DNA of 44,989 bases from an uncultured Cellvibrio sp. (GCA_946481735.1 CAMLOU010000012.1:1-44989); one strand, 5' to 3'; shown: positions 9,527-18,870, counted from the first letter of the stretch. Translations and numbers: made by a program. The notes: generated from the letters alone by a model not told the origin.

Positions 9527-10156
9527 TCAGGCTTCAGATAACCAATTGCTGATCACTTTATCGATGTCGCCATCCTGCTTGGCGATAGCCTGGCTGAACT
9601 GGCTACGGAAAGATTGACCCAGGTTAACACCATTGAGCGTTACATTGATCAACTTCCACTCATTCGTCTTCTTGTTCAGGCGCATGCTGTAAGCCAAATG
9701 ATGGACATTACCTTTGTCCGTTACCTCTTGCTTGACAGTGACTGCTGTGGGCCTGTTTGGATTGACGCTGACCGGCAGGATCTTGATATCACTGTCCGCA
9801 TAGGCCGCAATACCTTTGGCATAAGATCTAACCAAACCACTCTTAAACACTTCCGCAAATTGTTGCTTTTGTTCATCAGTGGCTTTCTTGCCGCTCTCAC
9901 CCATCACGACGTAAGCGATAAAAGGAAAATCCACTACGCGCTCAAGAATGGCTTCCACCTCATTGAAATACGCTTCCGAGCTGGCTTTTTCGCCCGGATT
10001 GGCCTTGGCTACGGCAAATAATTCCTGCGCGACTTCCTCAACCAATTCACGAGGATCTTTGACATCCTTCTCTGCAGCGACCGCCTGGAAACTCAATGCG
10101 AAACAGGCAGCAATTAACAACAAAGCGCCGGTTACCTTGTGCGATAAATAAGTCAT
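9527..10156 (-). CDS. mlaC: Phospholipid-binding periplasmic protein MlaC
   Basis: A 209-residue exported protein with a clear signal peptide (KVTGALLLIAACFALSFQ, cleavage near AVAA|EKDV). The mature part has MlaC features: DPRELVEEVAQELF, a FPFIAYVVMGE segment, FKSGLVRSYAKGIAAY and the C-terminal NGVNLGQSFRSQF. MlaC ferries phospholipids through the periplasm between the outer-membrane MlaA and the inner-membrane MlaFEDB transporter. I start at 10156, where AGGAATT precedes the ATG; longer in-frame starts up to 10363 would bury the signal peptide. The expected neighbours mlaF, mlaE, mlaD and mlaB are absent, so it is an orphan here. Confidence 0.93.
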   Translation of the reverse strand: MTYLSHKVTGALLLIAACFALSFQAVAAEKDVKDPRELVEEVAQELFAVAKANPGEKASSEAYFNEVEAILERVVDFPFIAYVVMGESGKKATDEQKQQFAEVFKSGLVRSYAKGIAAYADSDIKILPVSVNPNRPTAVTVKQEVTDKGNVHHLAYSMRLNKKTNEWKLINVTLNGVNLGQSFRSQFSQAIAKQDGDIDKVISNWLSEA

Positions 10157-10425
10157 CTGAATTCCTAACCTCATGTTGTCATACGGGAAATTGCCGGTAG
10201 GTAAGACTGCCATCAGCGCGATAAGTGCCCTGCACCTGTCGTCAGGATGAACAGCGTTAATCCCGCGGCTGAAAATCTGGCCACGCACTATACCACCGGC
10301 CTCAGGAGGCGAAAACTCCGCCGCGCGGGAGCGCAAACGCCAACGGAGGGTGGCGGCAATCATTTACGCCGTTATAATGCCCGCTTGATTTACCCAGACC
10401 ATCCAGCAGCGAGATCTCGCCCCGC

Positions 10426-11397
10426 ATGACTCAATTCGACTTTATCAGCTCCGGGCTGCGCACCATTAATATCGAAGCAGGCGCCGTATCGGCCCTGCGG
10501 GAGCGACTGGACCAGGAGTTTATCAAGGCGTGCGAGATGATCCTGAATTGCCGCGGACGTACTGTCGTGACTGGCATCGGCAAATCCGGTCACATTGCCC
10601 GCAAGATCGCCGCCACCTTGGCGAGCACCGGCTCACCGGCTTTTTTTGTTCATCCCGGCGAGGCCAGCCACGGCGATCTGGGCATGATCACCAAAGACGA
10701 TGTGGTGATCGCCATTTCTTATTCTGGCAATTCCAGTGAGATAGTCACTTTACTACCGCTGTTAAAACGCCTGGGGATTCCGATCATCAGCATGACCGGC
10801 AACCGCTTTTCCGTGCTGGGCGAAATAGCTGAGGCACACCTGGACATCAGCGTCGCCAGCGAAGCCTGTCCCCTGGCGCTGGCACCCACCTCCAGCACAA
10901 CAGCCACTCTGGTGATGGGCGATGCCCTGGCCATCGCGCTGCTGGAAGCACGCGGATTCACTGCTGAGGATTTTGCTTTTTCCCATCCCGGTGGGGCCCT
11001 GGGTCGCAAGCTATTATTGCGCGTCGCGGATATCATGCACGCTGGCGACAAGATTCCCCGCGTTGATGCTGACGCACCGTTATCCCAGGCGCTGCTGGTG
11101 ATGACAGAAAAAGGTTTTGGCATGACCACGGTAGTCGATAGTCAAAACACCTTACTAGGCATCTTTACTGACGGCGACTTGCGTCGCAGCATCGACCAGG
11201 GCGTCGATATCGGCAAAGCCATGATGCGCAACCTGATGAACCGCCACCCCAAAACCGTGCGCGATACGACACTCGCCGCAGAAGCACTGAAGATTATGGA
11301 AGACCGCAAAATTACCGCTCTGATTGTCGGCGACGAACAAAACCGCCCCATCGGAGTCGTACACATGCATGATATTTTACGTGCCGGCGTGATTTAA
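10426..11397 (+). CDS. kdsD: Arabinose-5-phosphate isomerase
   Basis: A 323-residue cytosolic enzyme converting ribulose-5-phosphate to arabinose-5-phosphate, the start of KDO synthesis for LPS. An N-terminal SIS sugar-phosphate domain (about 40-180) has GIGKSGHIARKIAATLASTG, SYSGNSSEI and the SSTTATLVMGDALAIAL loop. Two CBS domains follow (about 205-320), recognisable by FGMTTVVDSQNTLLGIFTDGDLRR and ITALIVGDEQNRPIGVVHMHD. It is the first gene of the kds-lpt-rpoN-pts cluster, directly divergent from mlaC. Confidence 0.96.
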   Translation: MTQFDFISSGLRTINIEAGAVSALRERLDQEFIKACEMILNCRGRTVVTGIGKSGHIARKIAATLASTGSPAFFVHPGEASHGDLGMITKDDVVIAISYSGNSSEIVTLLPLLKRLGIPIISMTGNRFSVLGEIAEAHLDISVASEACPLALAPTSSTTATLVMGDALAIALLEARGFTAEDFAFSHPGGALGRKLLLRVADIMHAGDKIPRVDADAPLSQALLVMTEKGFGMTTVVDSQNTLLGIFTDGDLRRSIDQGVDIGKAMMRNLMNRHPKTVRDTTLAAEALKIMEDRKITALIVGDEQNRPIGVVHMHDILRAGVI

Positions 11398-11451
11398 CCC
11401 ACCCCCGCTGCGCAAGCTCATCAACCCGATTTATTTACCCGAGAGCCCTGA

Positions 11452-11985
11452 ATGACCCCGGATTTATTGGAACGCGCCCGCCGCATTAAATTATTGATAC
11501 TCGATGTCGACGGTGTCCTCACCGATGGCAAACTCTACTTCAGCAACACTGGCGATGAACTGAAAACCTTCTGTACCCTGGATGGCCATGGCATCAAACT
11601 CTTACAGGGCAGCGGTGTGAAAGTAGCCATTATTACCGGGCGCACCAGTGCCCTGGTCGCCAAACGCGCCAAGGATCTGGGGATCGAATTGTTAATCCAG
11701 GGGCGGGAAGATAAATGGGTCGCCTTGCAGGAGAATCTGGACAACAGTATTTCCCTGGAAGAAATTGCGTTCATGGGCGATGACTGGCCAGATCTTAGCG
11801 TTATGAGTCGCGTCGGCCTCGCACTGACAGTACCCAATGCCCATATCAGTGTGCTTGATCGCGCCCACTGGCAAAGCAGGTTTCATGGCGGTCAGGGCGC
11901 TGTACGCGAAGCGTGTGACCTGATCATGCAAGCGCAGGGCACCTTTGATGCAGCACTTGCGCATTACTTGCCAACACATCATTAA
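11452..11985 (+). CDS. kdsC: KDO-8-phosphate phosphatase
   Basis: A 177-residue HAD-family (C0, tetrameric) phosphatase. The nucleophile motif ILDVDGVLTDG has Asp18 and Asp20; IITGRTS provides motif II, and GDDWPDLSVM provides motif IV. It removes phosphate from KDO-8-P, the last step before CMP activation. It follows kdsD by 54 bases and precedes lptC by 11, in the conserved order. Confidence 0.97.
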   Translation: MTPDLLERARRIKLLILDVDGVLTDGKLYFSNTGDELKTFCTLDGHGIKLLQGSGVKVAIITGRTSALVAKRAKDLGIELLIQGREDKWVALQENLDNSISLEEIAFMGDDWPDLSVMSRVGLALTVPNAHISVLDRAHWQSRFHGGQGAVREACDLIMQAQGTFDAALAHYLPTHH

Positions 11986-11996
11986 CGGAGTGTTTC

Positions 11997-12581
11997 ATGT
12001 CACGCATTCCGCTGCCCTGGGTTGTTGTTTCGCTGCTGGTGATCGGGCTGGTGGCGTTTTGGGATAAGTCGCCCACGGAACTTTTGGGCGAAGATATTGT
12101 GAGAAGCGCCAATTTCCCCCAAGCCTATATGACCGATATCGAGCTGCGTGAATATGACGCAGACGGCAACCTGCGCAATATCCTGACCACAGATACCGCC
12201 GAGCACTTCCAGATCAATCCAAACCGCCCAGGCCCAAATGATTACACCATGCTGACCCAACCGCGTATGTTGTTTAGTGAGAATGCTGATATTGCACCCT
12301 GGCATCTCACGGCCAACGAGGGAAAAATTGATCAGAACGGCCAGTTGGTAACCCTGTTTAACGATGTGCGTGTTTATCAGCAATCACCGGAAGAAGGGCT
12401 CCTGGAATTACTGACCAGTGAATTGCGTATCAAGGCCAGCCAGCAATACGCCGAAACCGATAAAGCTGTTAAGATGCGCGCCCAACAAGGTCACCTCGAC
12501 ACGCTGGGCATGAAAGCTTACTTGGGTGAAGACCGCATCGAGTTACTTTCCAGGGTCCGAGGGACATATGAACCTCAATAA
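11997..12581 (+). CDS. lptC: LPS export bitopic inner-membrane protein LptC
   Basis: A 194-residue protein with a single N-terminal membrane helix (LPWVVVSLLVIGLVAFW) and a periplasmic beta-jellyroll. LptC takes LPS from LptB2FG and hands it to LptA. Family-like segments include YDADGNLRNILTTDTAEHF and [26 protein letters not shown] ending. Its last 14 bases overlap the start of lptA, so translation of the pair is probably coupled. lptF and lptG are not in the window, as is usual. Confidence 0.94.
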   Translation: MSRIPLPWVVVSLLVIGLVAFWDKSPTELLGEDIVRSANFPQAYMTDIELREYDADGNLRNILTTDTAEHFQINPNRPGPNDYTMLTQPRMLFSENADIAPWHLTANEGKIDQNGQLVTLFNDVRVYQQSPEEGLLELLTSELRIKASQQYAETDKAVKMRAQQGHLDTLGMKAYLGEDRIELLSRVRGTYEPQ

Positions 12582-13128
12582 CAATGTCAGATTTTCTATG
12601 ATGGCGTGCAAACCGCTTGTGTCAATATTCACTCTGTTACTCTGCGCCCTGTGGCTGTCGACACCGGCTCATGCACTGCCCAGCGACAAGGAACAACCCA
12701 TCCATATCTCTGCCAACAGCGCTCAATTGGATCGCAAGCAACGGACCGCTACATACAGCGGCGACGTGAAACTGAAACAAGGCACTCTGGAAATCAGTGC
12801 GGACCGGATCACCATCCATACCAACAGCAAAGATGAAGTTGAAAAGATGGAAGCCCGCGGTACGCCGGCACGCTACCAACAAAAACCCGCCGAAGACCAG
12901 GCGACGATCACCGCGCAGGCCAACAGCATCCGCTACACCCTGACCGATGAACATTTGTTACTGCTGGAGGATGCATTTCTGGAGCAGGAAAACGGCGCAT
13001 CTATCAGCGGCAACCGCATTGATTACGATATCCGCAAAGAAATTATGAAAGCGGCGGGGAAAAACGATGCACAGCAACCGCAGCGTATCGAGATCGTCAT
13101 CCCGCCCCAAACCATCAATCAAGATTGA
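12568..13128 (+). CDS. lptA: Periplasmic LPS transport protein LptA
   Basis: A 186-residue exported protein. A signal peptide ([20 protein letters not shown], cleavage just after) is followed by the OstA-type beta-jellyroll: [39 protein letters not shown]. LptA oligomers form the bridge carrying LPS across the periplasm. I use the ATG at 12568 with GAGGGAC upstream, within the end of lptC; an in-frame start at 12526 would add 14 residues before the signal peptide. Confidence 0.95.
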   Translation: MNLNNNVRFSMMACKPLVSIFTLLLCALWLSTPAHALPSDKEQPIHISANSAQLDRKQRTATYSGDVKLKQGTLEISADRITIHTNSKDEVEKMEARGTPARYQQKPAEDQATITAQANSIRYTLTDEHLLLLEDAFLEQENGASISGNRIDYDIRKEIMKAAGKNDAQQPQRIEIVIPPQTINQD

Positions 13129-13135
13129 GTCGACC

Positions 13136-13861
13136 ATGCCGACGCTGCAAGCCCAACACCTCGCCAAGAGCTACAAAAGTCGTAAAGTGGTTATCGATGT
13201 GTCACTCGCCGTGACCAGCGGTACGATTGTCGGGTTACTGGGGCCCAACGGTGCTGGTAAAACCACCTGTTTCTATATGATTGCCGGCCTGGTCAGTGCC
13301 GATGAAGGTCGCATCGTACTGGACGGGAAAGACCTGACCCATCTGCCGATCCACGGCCGCGCGCGCGCCGGTATCGGCTACCTGCCGCAGGAAGCCTCGG
13401 TATTTCGCAAACTTACGGTGGCCGACAACATCATGGCCATCCTTGAAACCCGCAAAGACCTCAATCGCAAGCAGCGGCACGCGAAACTCGATTCCCTGCT
13501 CCAGGAATTCCATATCACCCATATCCGCGACAGCCTGGGTATGTCCCTCTCCGGCGGCGAGCGGCGGCGGGTAGAGATTGCCCGCGCCCTGGCGACGGAA
13601 CCGCAGTTCATCCTGCTCGACGAACCCTTTGCGGGGGTTGACCCCATCTCCGTCAACGACATCAAACAGATTGTGCGCCACCTCAAAGATCGCGGCATTG
13701 GTGTACTGATTACTGATCACAACGTGCGCGAGACGTTGGATATCTGTGAAACTGCCTATATTGTCAGTGAAGGTCACATCATCGCCGAAGGCGATGCAGA
13801 AACGGTCCTGAGTAATCACAAGGTCCGCGAAGTTTATTTAGGCGAAAATTTCCGCTTGTAA
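13136..13861 (+). CDS. lptB: LPS export ABC transporter ATPase LptB
   Basis: A 241-residue cytosolic ATPase powering LPS extraction from the inner membrane. Walker A GPNGAGKT is at residues 36-43, the Q-loop [10 protein letters not shown] at 81-90, the ABC signature LSGGERRR at 138-145 and Walker B FILLDE at 158-163, followed by the LptB-typical [10 protein letters not shown]. The H-loop [10 protein letters not shown] is also present. The start at 13136 lies 7 bases after the lptA stop. Confidence 0.97.
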   Translation: MPTLQAQHLAKSYKSRKVVIDVSLAVTSGTIVGLLGPNGAGKTTCFYMIAGLVSADEGRIVLDGKDLTHLPIHGRARAGIGYLPQEASVFRKLTVADNIMAILETRKDLNRKQRHAKLDSLLQEFHITHIRDSLGMSLSGGERRRVEIARALATEPQFILLDEPFAGVDPISVNDIKQIVRHLKDRGIGVLITDHNVRETLDICETAYIVSEGHIIAEGDAETVLSNHKVREVYLGENFRL

Positions 13862-13913
13862 CTTCAGGTGTATTCTGACAAATCACTTGACAAGCCACTA
13901 AATTTGTATAACA

Positions 13914-13927
13914 GGCACAAAGATTGC
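13914..13927 (+). promoter_or_regulatory. Sigma-54 type -24/-12 promoter match upstream of rpoN
   Basis: GGCACAAAGATTGC carries the diagnostic GG-N10-GC spacing and matches most of the sigma-54 consensus (GGCAC-N5-TTGC). The start point would be near 13939, about 70 bases before the rpoN ATG. The match suggests that RpoN may act on its own gene. A partial dyad AGACA-N5-TGTCT lies just downstream (13946-13960). No enhancer site was recognised, so this is a candidate. Confidence 0.5.
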
Positions 13928-14009
13928 TAGGTGTTATTGCCTGCAAGACAAAGGCTGTCTAAACTCCACCTGAACAACATCATTTTTTTGGGGTTTAGTT
14001 CTACTTACG

Positions 14010-15620
14010 ATGAAGCAGTCTCTACAGCTAAAACTCGGCCAACAACTGACCATGACGCCCCAATTGCAGCAGGCAATCCGCCTGTTGCAATTGTCGACCC
14101 TTGATCTGCAGCAGGAAATTCAGGAGGCCCTGGATTCCAACCCCATGCTGGAAATTGAAGAGGCTTACGACAGCCACACTCCCACCGAGGCCGGTGACGG
14201 AGAAGACAGTGATTACCCTCGCCAACAGGAAGTGGCCGCCGAAGCCAACGCAGACATTGATTCAGGTTTTAACGATAAAGATACCTTTGCCGACAAGGAC
14301 AGCTACGCAGAAACGAGCTACAACGACACGGAAAGCTTTTCAGACAGCGAAAGTTTTTCGGATAACGACAGCTACGTCGATAATGAGCCCCACACTGACT
14401 GGAATGAATCCATCCCCAATGAATTGCCGGTAGATACCAGTTGGGACGATGTATATCAGTCCTCCCATACCAGCAATGCATCCACCTACGATGGCGAAGA
14501 CAACGACTTTGAAAGCCGGCGCGCCGTTACCGACTCCCTTTACGATCACCTGATGTGGCAGCTCAATCTGACACCCATGTCAGACCAGGACCGCGTTATC
14601 GCGATGGCAATCATTGATGCTGTCGATCCCAGCGGTATGCTCTCTGTCAGCCTTACCGATATCTATGAAGGTTTGATCACCGAACTGGATGAGCTGGAAC
14701 TGGACGAGGTGGTTGCGGTACAGCATCGCCTGCAACAATTTGACCCCTGTGGTGTGTGCAGTCAGAACCTGTCTGAATGCCTGTTGGTACAACTACAACA
14801 ATTCGCCCCGACCACGCCTTTTCTCGAACCGGCCAAGCTGATCGTCAAGCAATACCTGCCGCTGCTGGGCAGCCGCGATTACCGCCAATTGATGCGGCGC
14901 ACCAAACTCAAGGAAAGCGAACTGGGCCAGGCGGTGGCGCTGATCCAGGGGCTGAATCCGCGCCCGGGCGATATGATTGCGTCCGGCGATACCGAGTATG
15001 TGGTACCGGACGTCTTCGTGGAAAAACGGGATGGCCGCTGGGTCGTCGAGTTAAACCCGGATATCGCGCCCCGTCTACGGATCAATACCGATTACGCCTC
15101 CATGGTAAAACGGGCAGACTCCAGTAGCGACAACACCTTTCTGAAAGACAACCTGCAAGAAGCACGCTGGTTTCTCAAAAGCTTGCAAAGCCGTAATGAA
15201 ACCCTGTTGAAAGTGGCAAGTTGCATCGTGGAAAAACAACGCGGCTTCCTTGAATACGGTGCCGAAGCGATGAAGCCGCTGGTACTCCACGATATCGCTG
15301 AAATTGTCGATATGCATGAATCCACTATCTCGCGGGTTACGACCCAGAAGTACATGCATACGCCCCAGGGAATTTTTGAACTTAAATATTTCTTTTCCAG
15401 TCATGTGAGTACAGACAGCGGCGGCGAATGCTCTTCTACGGCGATTCGTGCCATCATCAAAAAACTGGTGAGCGCGGAAAATCCAAAAAAGCCTCTGAGC
15501 GACAGCAAGATCACCGAACTCTTATCCGAGCAGGGAATCCAGGTGGCGCGACGCACCATCGCCAAGTACCGGGAATCACTGAATATCCCGCCGTCCAATG
15601 AGCGTAAAAGTTTACTATGA
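14010..15620 (+). CDS. rpoN: RNA polymerase sigma-54 factor
   Basis: A 536-residue sigma-54. Region I is Gln/Leu-rich ([20 protein letters not shown]), the core-binding domain spans about 170-340, the helix-turn-helix lies near [19 protein letters not shown], and the RpoN box [10 protein letters not shown] near the C-terminus reads the -24 element. The protein is about 40-60 residues longer than usual because Region II (about 50-165) is a long acidic low-complexity linker with repeated Asp/Ser/aromatic units. No ribosome site is obvious near the ATG. It sits in the standard lptB-rpoN-hpf-ptsN order. Confidence 0.97.
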   Translation: MKQSLQLKLGQQLTMTPQLQQAIRLLQLSTLDLQQEIQEALDSNPMLEIEEAYDSHTPTEAGDGEDSDYPRQQEVAAEANADIDSGFNDKDTFADKDSYAETSYNDTESFSDSESFSDNDSYVDNEPHTDWNESIPNELPVDTSWDDVYQSSHTSNASTYDGEDNDFESRRAVTDSLYDHLMWQLNLTPMSDQDRVIAMAIIDAVDPSGMLSVSLTDIYEGLITELDELELDEVVAVQHRLQQFDPCGVCSQNLSECLLVQLQQFAPTTPFLEPAKLIVKQYLPLLGSRDYRQLMRRTKLKESELGQAVALIQGLNPRPGDMIASGDTEYVVPDVFVEKRDGRWVVELNPDIAPRLRINTDYASMVKRADSSSDNTFLKDNLQEARWFLKSLQSRNETLLKVASCIVEKQRGFLEYGAEAMKPLVLHDIAEIVDMHESTISRVTTQKYMHTPQGIFELKYFFSSHVSTDSGGECSSTAIRAIIKKLVSAENPKKPLSDSKITELLSEQGIQVARRTIAKYRESLNIPPSNERKSLL

Positions 15621-15747
15621 CATCCCTTTTCTCCACTGCTAGGCTGATCAACATCGGGTATGCAGAAAGTGTGTTAGCACTATGCAGGAATCAATAATCG
15701 TGCCGCAAGGCAAGATTAAGCAACTGTCATAACGAAGAGGAAGTACT

Positions 15748-16038
15748 ATGCAAATTACTATCAGCGGTCACCACCTGGAAGTTACCGAATCCCTCAAGGA
15801 CTACGTCAACAATAAGCTCGAGCGTCTCAATAACCATCACGACCGCATCACCAATACTCATGTGATTCTTTCGGTAGATAAATTGGAACAAAAAGCGGAA
15901 GCCACCGTGCATGTAAGCGGCAAGGATTTATTCGCCGATGCGACATCAGAAGATCTCTATGCCGCTATTGACCTGCTGACCGATAAGCTCGATCGGCAAT
16001 TGATTAAACACAAAGAAAAAATGCGCAGCCATCGTTAA
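15748..16038 (+). CDS. hpf: Ribosome hibernation promoting factor, short form
   Basis: A 96-residue member of the HPF/YfiA family: MQITISGHHLEVTESLKDYV, a central EQKAEATVHVSGKDLFA strand region and DLYAAIDLLTDKLDRQLIKHKEK. It binds the 30S decoding region in slow-growing cells and supports 100S ribosome dimers. The length is that of the short form, which lacks the C-terminal dimerisation domain. A GAGGAAGT ribosome site is present. The 127-base gap after rpoN may hold its own promoter, but I see no strong match. Confidence 0.96.
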   Translation: MQITISGHHLEVTESLKDYVNNKLERLNNHHDRITNTHVILSVDKLEQKAEATVHVSGKDLFADATSEDLYAAIDLLTDKLDRQLIKHKEKMRSHR

Positions 16039-16044
16039 TACATT

Positions 16045-16497
16045 ATGCAAATACAATCTCTTCTCACCCCGGGCCGCACCTTGTGCGACATTGAGGGTGT
16101 CAGTAAAAAGCGTGTGCTGGAAATACTTGCCAACACCATCGCCCAAGACATTCCCGCTATTGACGCCGACGATTTATTTCGTCGGCTGATTGCGCGGGAG
16201 CGGCTCGGCTCCACGGGTATTGGTCACGGCATCGCCATTCCACACTGTCGGGTGGAAAACTATGACGGCGTCATCGGGGCGTTGATTACCCTGAACCAAC
16301 CCATCGACTTCGATTCCATTGACTCTGAGCCAGTGGATATTTTATTTGCCATGTTGGTGCCCGAAAATGCCCATGGCGAACATCTGCAAAACCTGGCGGC
16401 CCTCGCGGGCGCGCTCAATGACAGTGAATTTCGCGAGCGTTTGCGCGACGCTGACAGTGATGCGGCCTTATACGAGACAGCCATCAGCAAGGATTAA
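16045..16497 (+). CDS. ptsN: Nitrogen PTS IIA component
   Basis: A 150-residue EIIA-Ntr protein. The phosphorylation site is His67 in the motif GIAIPHCRVE. The rest shows the mannitol/fructose-type IIA fold (LINQPIDFDSIDSEPVDILFAMLVPE). It accepts phosphate from NPr (ptsO, downstream) and acts as a regulator of potassium uptake, sensor kinases and metabolism, not as a sugar transporter. It lies 6 bases after hpf and lacks an evident ribosome site of its own, so coupling to hpf is likely. Confidence 0.95.
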   Translation: MQIQSLLTPGRTLCDIEGVSKKRVLEILANTIAQDIPAIDADDLFRRLIARERLGSTGIGHGIAIPHCRVENYDGVIGALITLNQPIDFDSIDSEPVDILFAMLVPENAHGEHLQNLAALAGALNDSEFRERLRDADSDAALYETAISKD

Positions 16498-16569
16498 TCA
16501 GCGGCATTGTAAACAAGCAAGCCCGGCAGCCTCGGCGGATTGATGAATAAGTCACAGGAACCTACGCCC

Positions 16570-17439
16570 ATGCATTTAGTGATAGTGAGTGGATTATCCG
16601 GTTCGGGTAAGAGTACCGCACTGCATGTTCTGGAGGATGTCGGCTTTAATTGCATCGACAATCTGCCGGTGAGCCTGTTGCCGGCGCTGGTTGCACAAAT
16701 CCAGATTCACAAGGATGACACCCAGAAATTTGCCATTGGTATCGATGTGCGCAACGCCTGGCAGGATCTCAACATTTTTCCGATGATGATTGAGACACTG
16801 AAGGAAGCCCATGTACCGTTTCGCGTGCTATTCCTTGACGCACAACCTTCGGTGTTGATCCAGCGTTTCAGTGAAACGCGGCGCAAGCATCCCTTGAGCG
16901 ATACCAACACCAACCTGGAAGAAGCCATTACCGAAGAACAAAACCTGCTCGAACCGATTCGTGATGCCGCCGATCTGGTGCTGGATACCAGCCATTTGAA
17001 TCTGCATGAATTACGTGACCTGGTGAAAGAACGCGTGGTTGGCCGTAATGAATCCAATATGGCCATTCTGTTCGAATCCTTCGGTTTCAAACACGGCATT
17101 CCGGTGAATGCGGATCTGGTTTTTGATGCGCGTTGTTTGCCCAACCCACATTGGAAACACAACCTGCGCCCTCTGACCGGCAAGGATCAGGACGTCATCG
17201 ATTTTCTTGAGGAGCAGGATTCCGTTGAGGAAATGTACGAAGATATCGAGCGCTACCTCACCCGCTGGTTACCGCGCTACCAGGCCAATAATCGCAGCTA
17301 CATTACGATTGCCATCGGCTGTACCGGCGGACAACATCGCTCGGTCTACCTGAGTGAGCGGTTACAAAAGCATTTCAACCGATTTTATAACGATGTACAG
17401 GTCCGGCACCGAGACATCAATAAACACAAGAAAGCGTGA
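16570..17439 (+). CDS. rapZ: RNase adapter protein RapZ
   Basis: An approximately 289-residue P-loop protein. Walker A is GLSGSGKST (residues 8-16); the family segments GFNCIDNLPVSLLP, ITEEQNLLEPIRDAADLVLDTS and the C-terminal IAIGCTGGQHRSVYLSERL are present. In enteric bacteria RapZ senses glucosamine-6-phosphate and presents sRNAs to RNase E to tune GlmS. I use the ATG at 16570, where the conserved N-terminus begins and AGGA lies upstream; in-frame ATGs at 16540/16543 would add about ten polar residues. Confidence 0.94.
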   Translation: MHLVIVSGLSGSGKSTALHVLEDVGFNCIDNLPVSLLPALVAQIQIHKDDTQKFAIGIDVRNAWQDLNIFPMMIETLKEAHVPFRVLFLDAQPSVLIQRFSETRRKHPLSDTNTNLEEAITEEQNLLEPIRDAADLVLDTSHLNLHELRDLVKERVVGRNESNMAILFESFGFKHGIPVNADLVFDARCLPNPHWKHNLRPLTGKDQDVIDFLEEQDSVEEMYEDIERYLTRWLPRYQANNRSYITIAIGCTGGQHRSVYLSERLQKHFNRFYNDVQVRHRDINKHKKA

Positions 17440-17448
17440 TGTCCTTTT

Positions 17449-17733
17449 ATGCTCATCGAACGAGTGACTATCATCAACAAACGCGGCCTGCATGCCCGTG
17501 CGGCCGCCAAGCTGGTAACTACAGCAATGCCGTTTGAGGCACGCATCCAGGTGCGTGTTGCTTCCAGTACATGTGAAAACCACTGGGTTGATGCCAAGAG
17601 TGTTATGTCATTGATGCTACTGGCGGCCACCCAGGGTACGGATATCGAGGTCCAGGCCGACGGTCACGATGAAGCGTGTGCAATGGAAGCGATCCTGAAG
17701 CTCATCACCGAGCGCTTTGAAGAAGACGAATAA
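17449..17733 (+). CDS. ptsO: Nitrogen PTS phosphocarrier NPr
   Basis: A 94-residue HPr-like protein. The active-site His15 lies in NKRGLHARAAAKLV, and the Ser region reads DAKSVMSLMLLAA. It passes phosphate from EI-Ntr (ptsP, not in the window) to PtsN. The start is 10 bases after the rapZ stop. Order ptsN-rapZ-ptsO matches E. coli and Pseudomonas. Confidence 0.95.
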   Translation: MLIERVTIINKRGLHARAAAKLVTTAMPFEARIQVRVASSTCENHWVDAKSVMSLMLLAATQGTDIEVQADGHDEACAMEAILKLITERFEEDE

Positions 17734-17814
17734 CCACCGATTCCTGTTGTTATTTGCCCGGCTTTTACCTAACCTAGCTGCCCTTTTTAATACCCACCGC
17801 AGATTGGCAAGACC

Positions 17815-18336
17815 ATGGTTTATTCATACGACGACATCAATCCCGACGACTACATCCGCAGCAAGTCGCAAGCCAAACGCGAGATGACCGCGCTGCAGGA
17901 GCTGGGTGAAAAGCTGGTGGAGTTAAACGATAACCAGTTGGCCCAAATCCCCATCGAGCCCAAATTGATGGAAGCCATCCTCGAAACCCGCAAGATGGTT
18001 CACCGCGAGGCCCGGCGGCGACATTTACAGTACATCGGTAAATTGATGCGCACGACAGATCATGGGGCGATTCAACAGGCTTATGATCAACTACAAACCA
18101 AAAGTGACCGTTACATTCACCGCCAGCATCAGGTGGAACGCTATCGGGATCTGTTGATTGGTGGTGATAATCAGGCGTTACAGGAATTTATTCAATTACA
18201 TCCCGGCGTGGACGTCCAACACCTGCGCCAATTAATTCGCGTTGCGCAAAAAGAAGCAGCGGAAAATAAACCGCCCGCCAGCGCACGCAAATTATTCCGT
18301 TATATCCGCGAACAAATGGAAGCCCACGATCACTGA
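17815..18336 (+). CDS. darP: Ribosome biogenesis factor DarP (YjgA, DUF615)
   Basis: A 173-residue mostly helical protein with the DUF615 pattern: PSKSQAKREMTALQ-like start (IRSKSQAKREMTALQELGEKL), LAQIPIEPKLMEAILETRKM, EARRRHLQYIGKLMR and a C-terminal ASARKLFRYIREQ. In E. coli it promotes late 50S assembly, near the peptidyl-transferase centre. It is 81 bases downstream of ptsO and closes the plus-strand cluster, converging on a GNAT gene. Confidence 0.93.
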   Translation: MVYSYDDINPDDYIRSKSQAKREMTALQELGEKLVELNDNQLAQIPIEPKLMEAILETRKMVHREARRRHLQYIGKLMRTTDHGAIQQAYDQLQTKSDRYIHRQHQVERYRDLLIGGDNQALQEFIQLHPGVDVQHLRQLIRVAQKEAAENKPPASARKLFRYIREQMEAHDH

Positions 18337-18366
18337 TTAGCGCACTGGCCTTTGCAAGATTCTGTT

Positions 18367-18870
18367 TTACTCCTGCACAAAAAAAGCCGGGTGGTAAGTG
18401 ACGTACCCTTGCGGGGTTGGCTGGCAAAACGCCAGGGCGAGGAAATATTCCGGCGGCACATCCTGATAGACCAATTCCGGCAAATGCCGAAAGCCAAAAT
18501 ACTGGTAGTAATCCGGATCGCCCATGACCACGCATCCCCTGGCTCCCGCAGATTGCAATGTATGCAGTCCCTGTTGGATGAGCGCCCTACCGATGCCGCG
18601 CCGCTGATAGGCTGGCGCTACCGAAACCGGCCCCAGTCCGTACCAGTCTTGACCACCGTCGGATATCTCAACCGGCGAAAAGGCCACATGGCCTAACACC
18701 TGTTCATCATCCCATTGTGCAACCAGCGATAAGGTCATGGCGTTAGCGGCACGCAGGGCATTAACGATGAGTTGTTCCTTGTGGTCACTGAAAGGATGAT
18801 CCTCAAACGCTGCCTGGGTTAAACGAAAGATGGTGTCGATATCTGTGTGTCGTTCCTGACGAATCAACAT
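18367..18870 (-). CDS. GNAT N-acetyltransferase (YhbS-like)
   Basis: A 167-residue GCN5-related acetyltransferase. The acetyl-CoA binding motif is YQRRGIGRALIQQGL, preceded by the beta-4 strand LGPVSVAPA and followed by ARGCVVMGDPDYYQYFGF, a signature of the YhbS-type subfamily. The substrate is unknown; YhbS-like proteins have been linked to lipid, amine or protein acetylation. A strong GGAGGAT site precedes the ATG. It lies 59 bases downstream of yhdP and may be its transcript partner. Confidence 0.88.
   Translation of the reverse strand: MLIRQERHTDIDTIFRLTQAAFEDHPFSDHKEQLIVNALRAANAMTLSLVAQWDDEQVLGHVAFSPVEISDGGQDWYGLGPVSVAPAYQRRGIGRALIQQGLHTLQSAGARGCVVMGDPDYYQYFGFRHLPELVYQDVPPEYFLALAFCQPTPQGYVTYHPAFFVQE

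Noticed and set aside
13885..13910. A TTGACA and TATAAC pair upstream of rpoN as a sigma-70 promoter
   Set aside because: The two hexamers are only about 14 bases apart, too close for a normal 16-18 base spacer.
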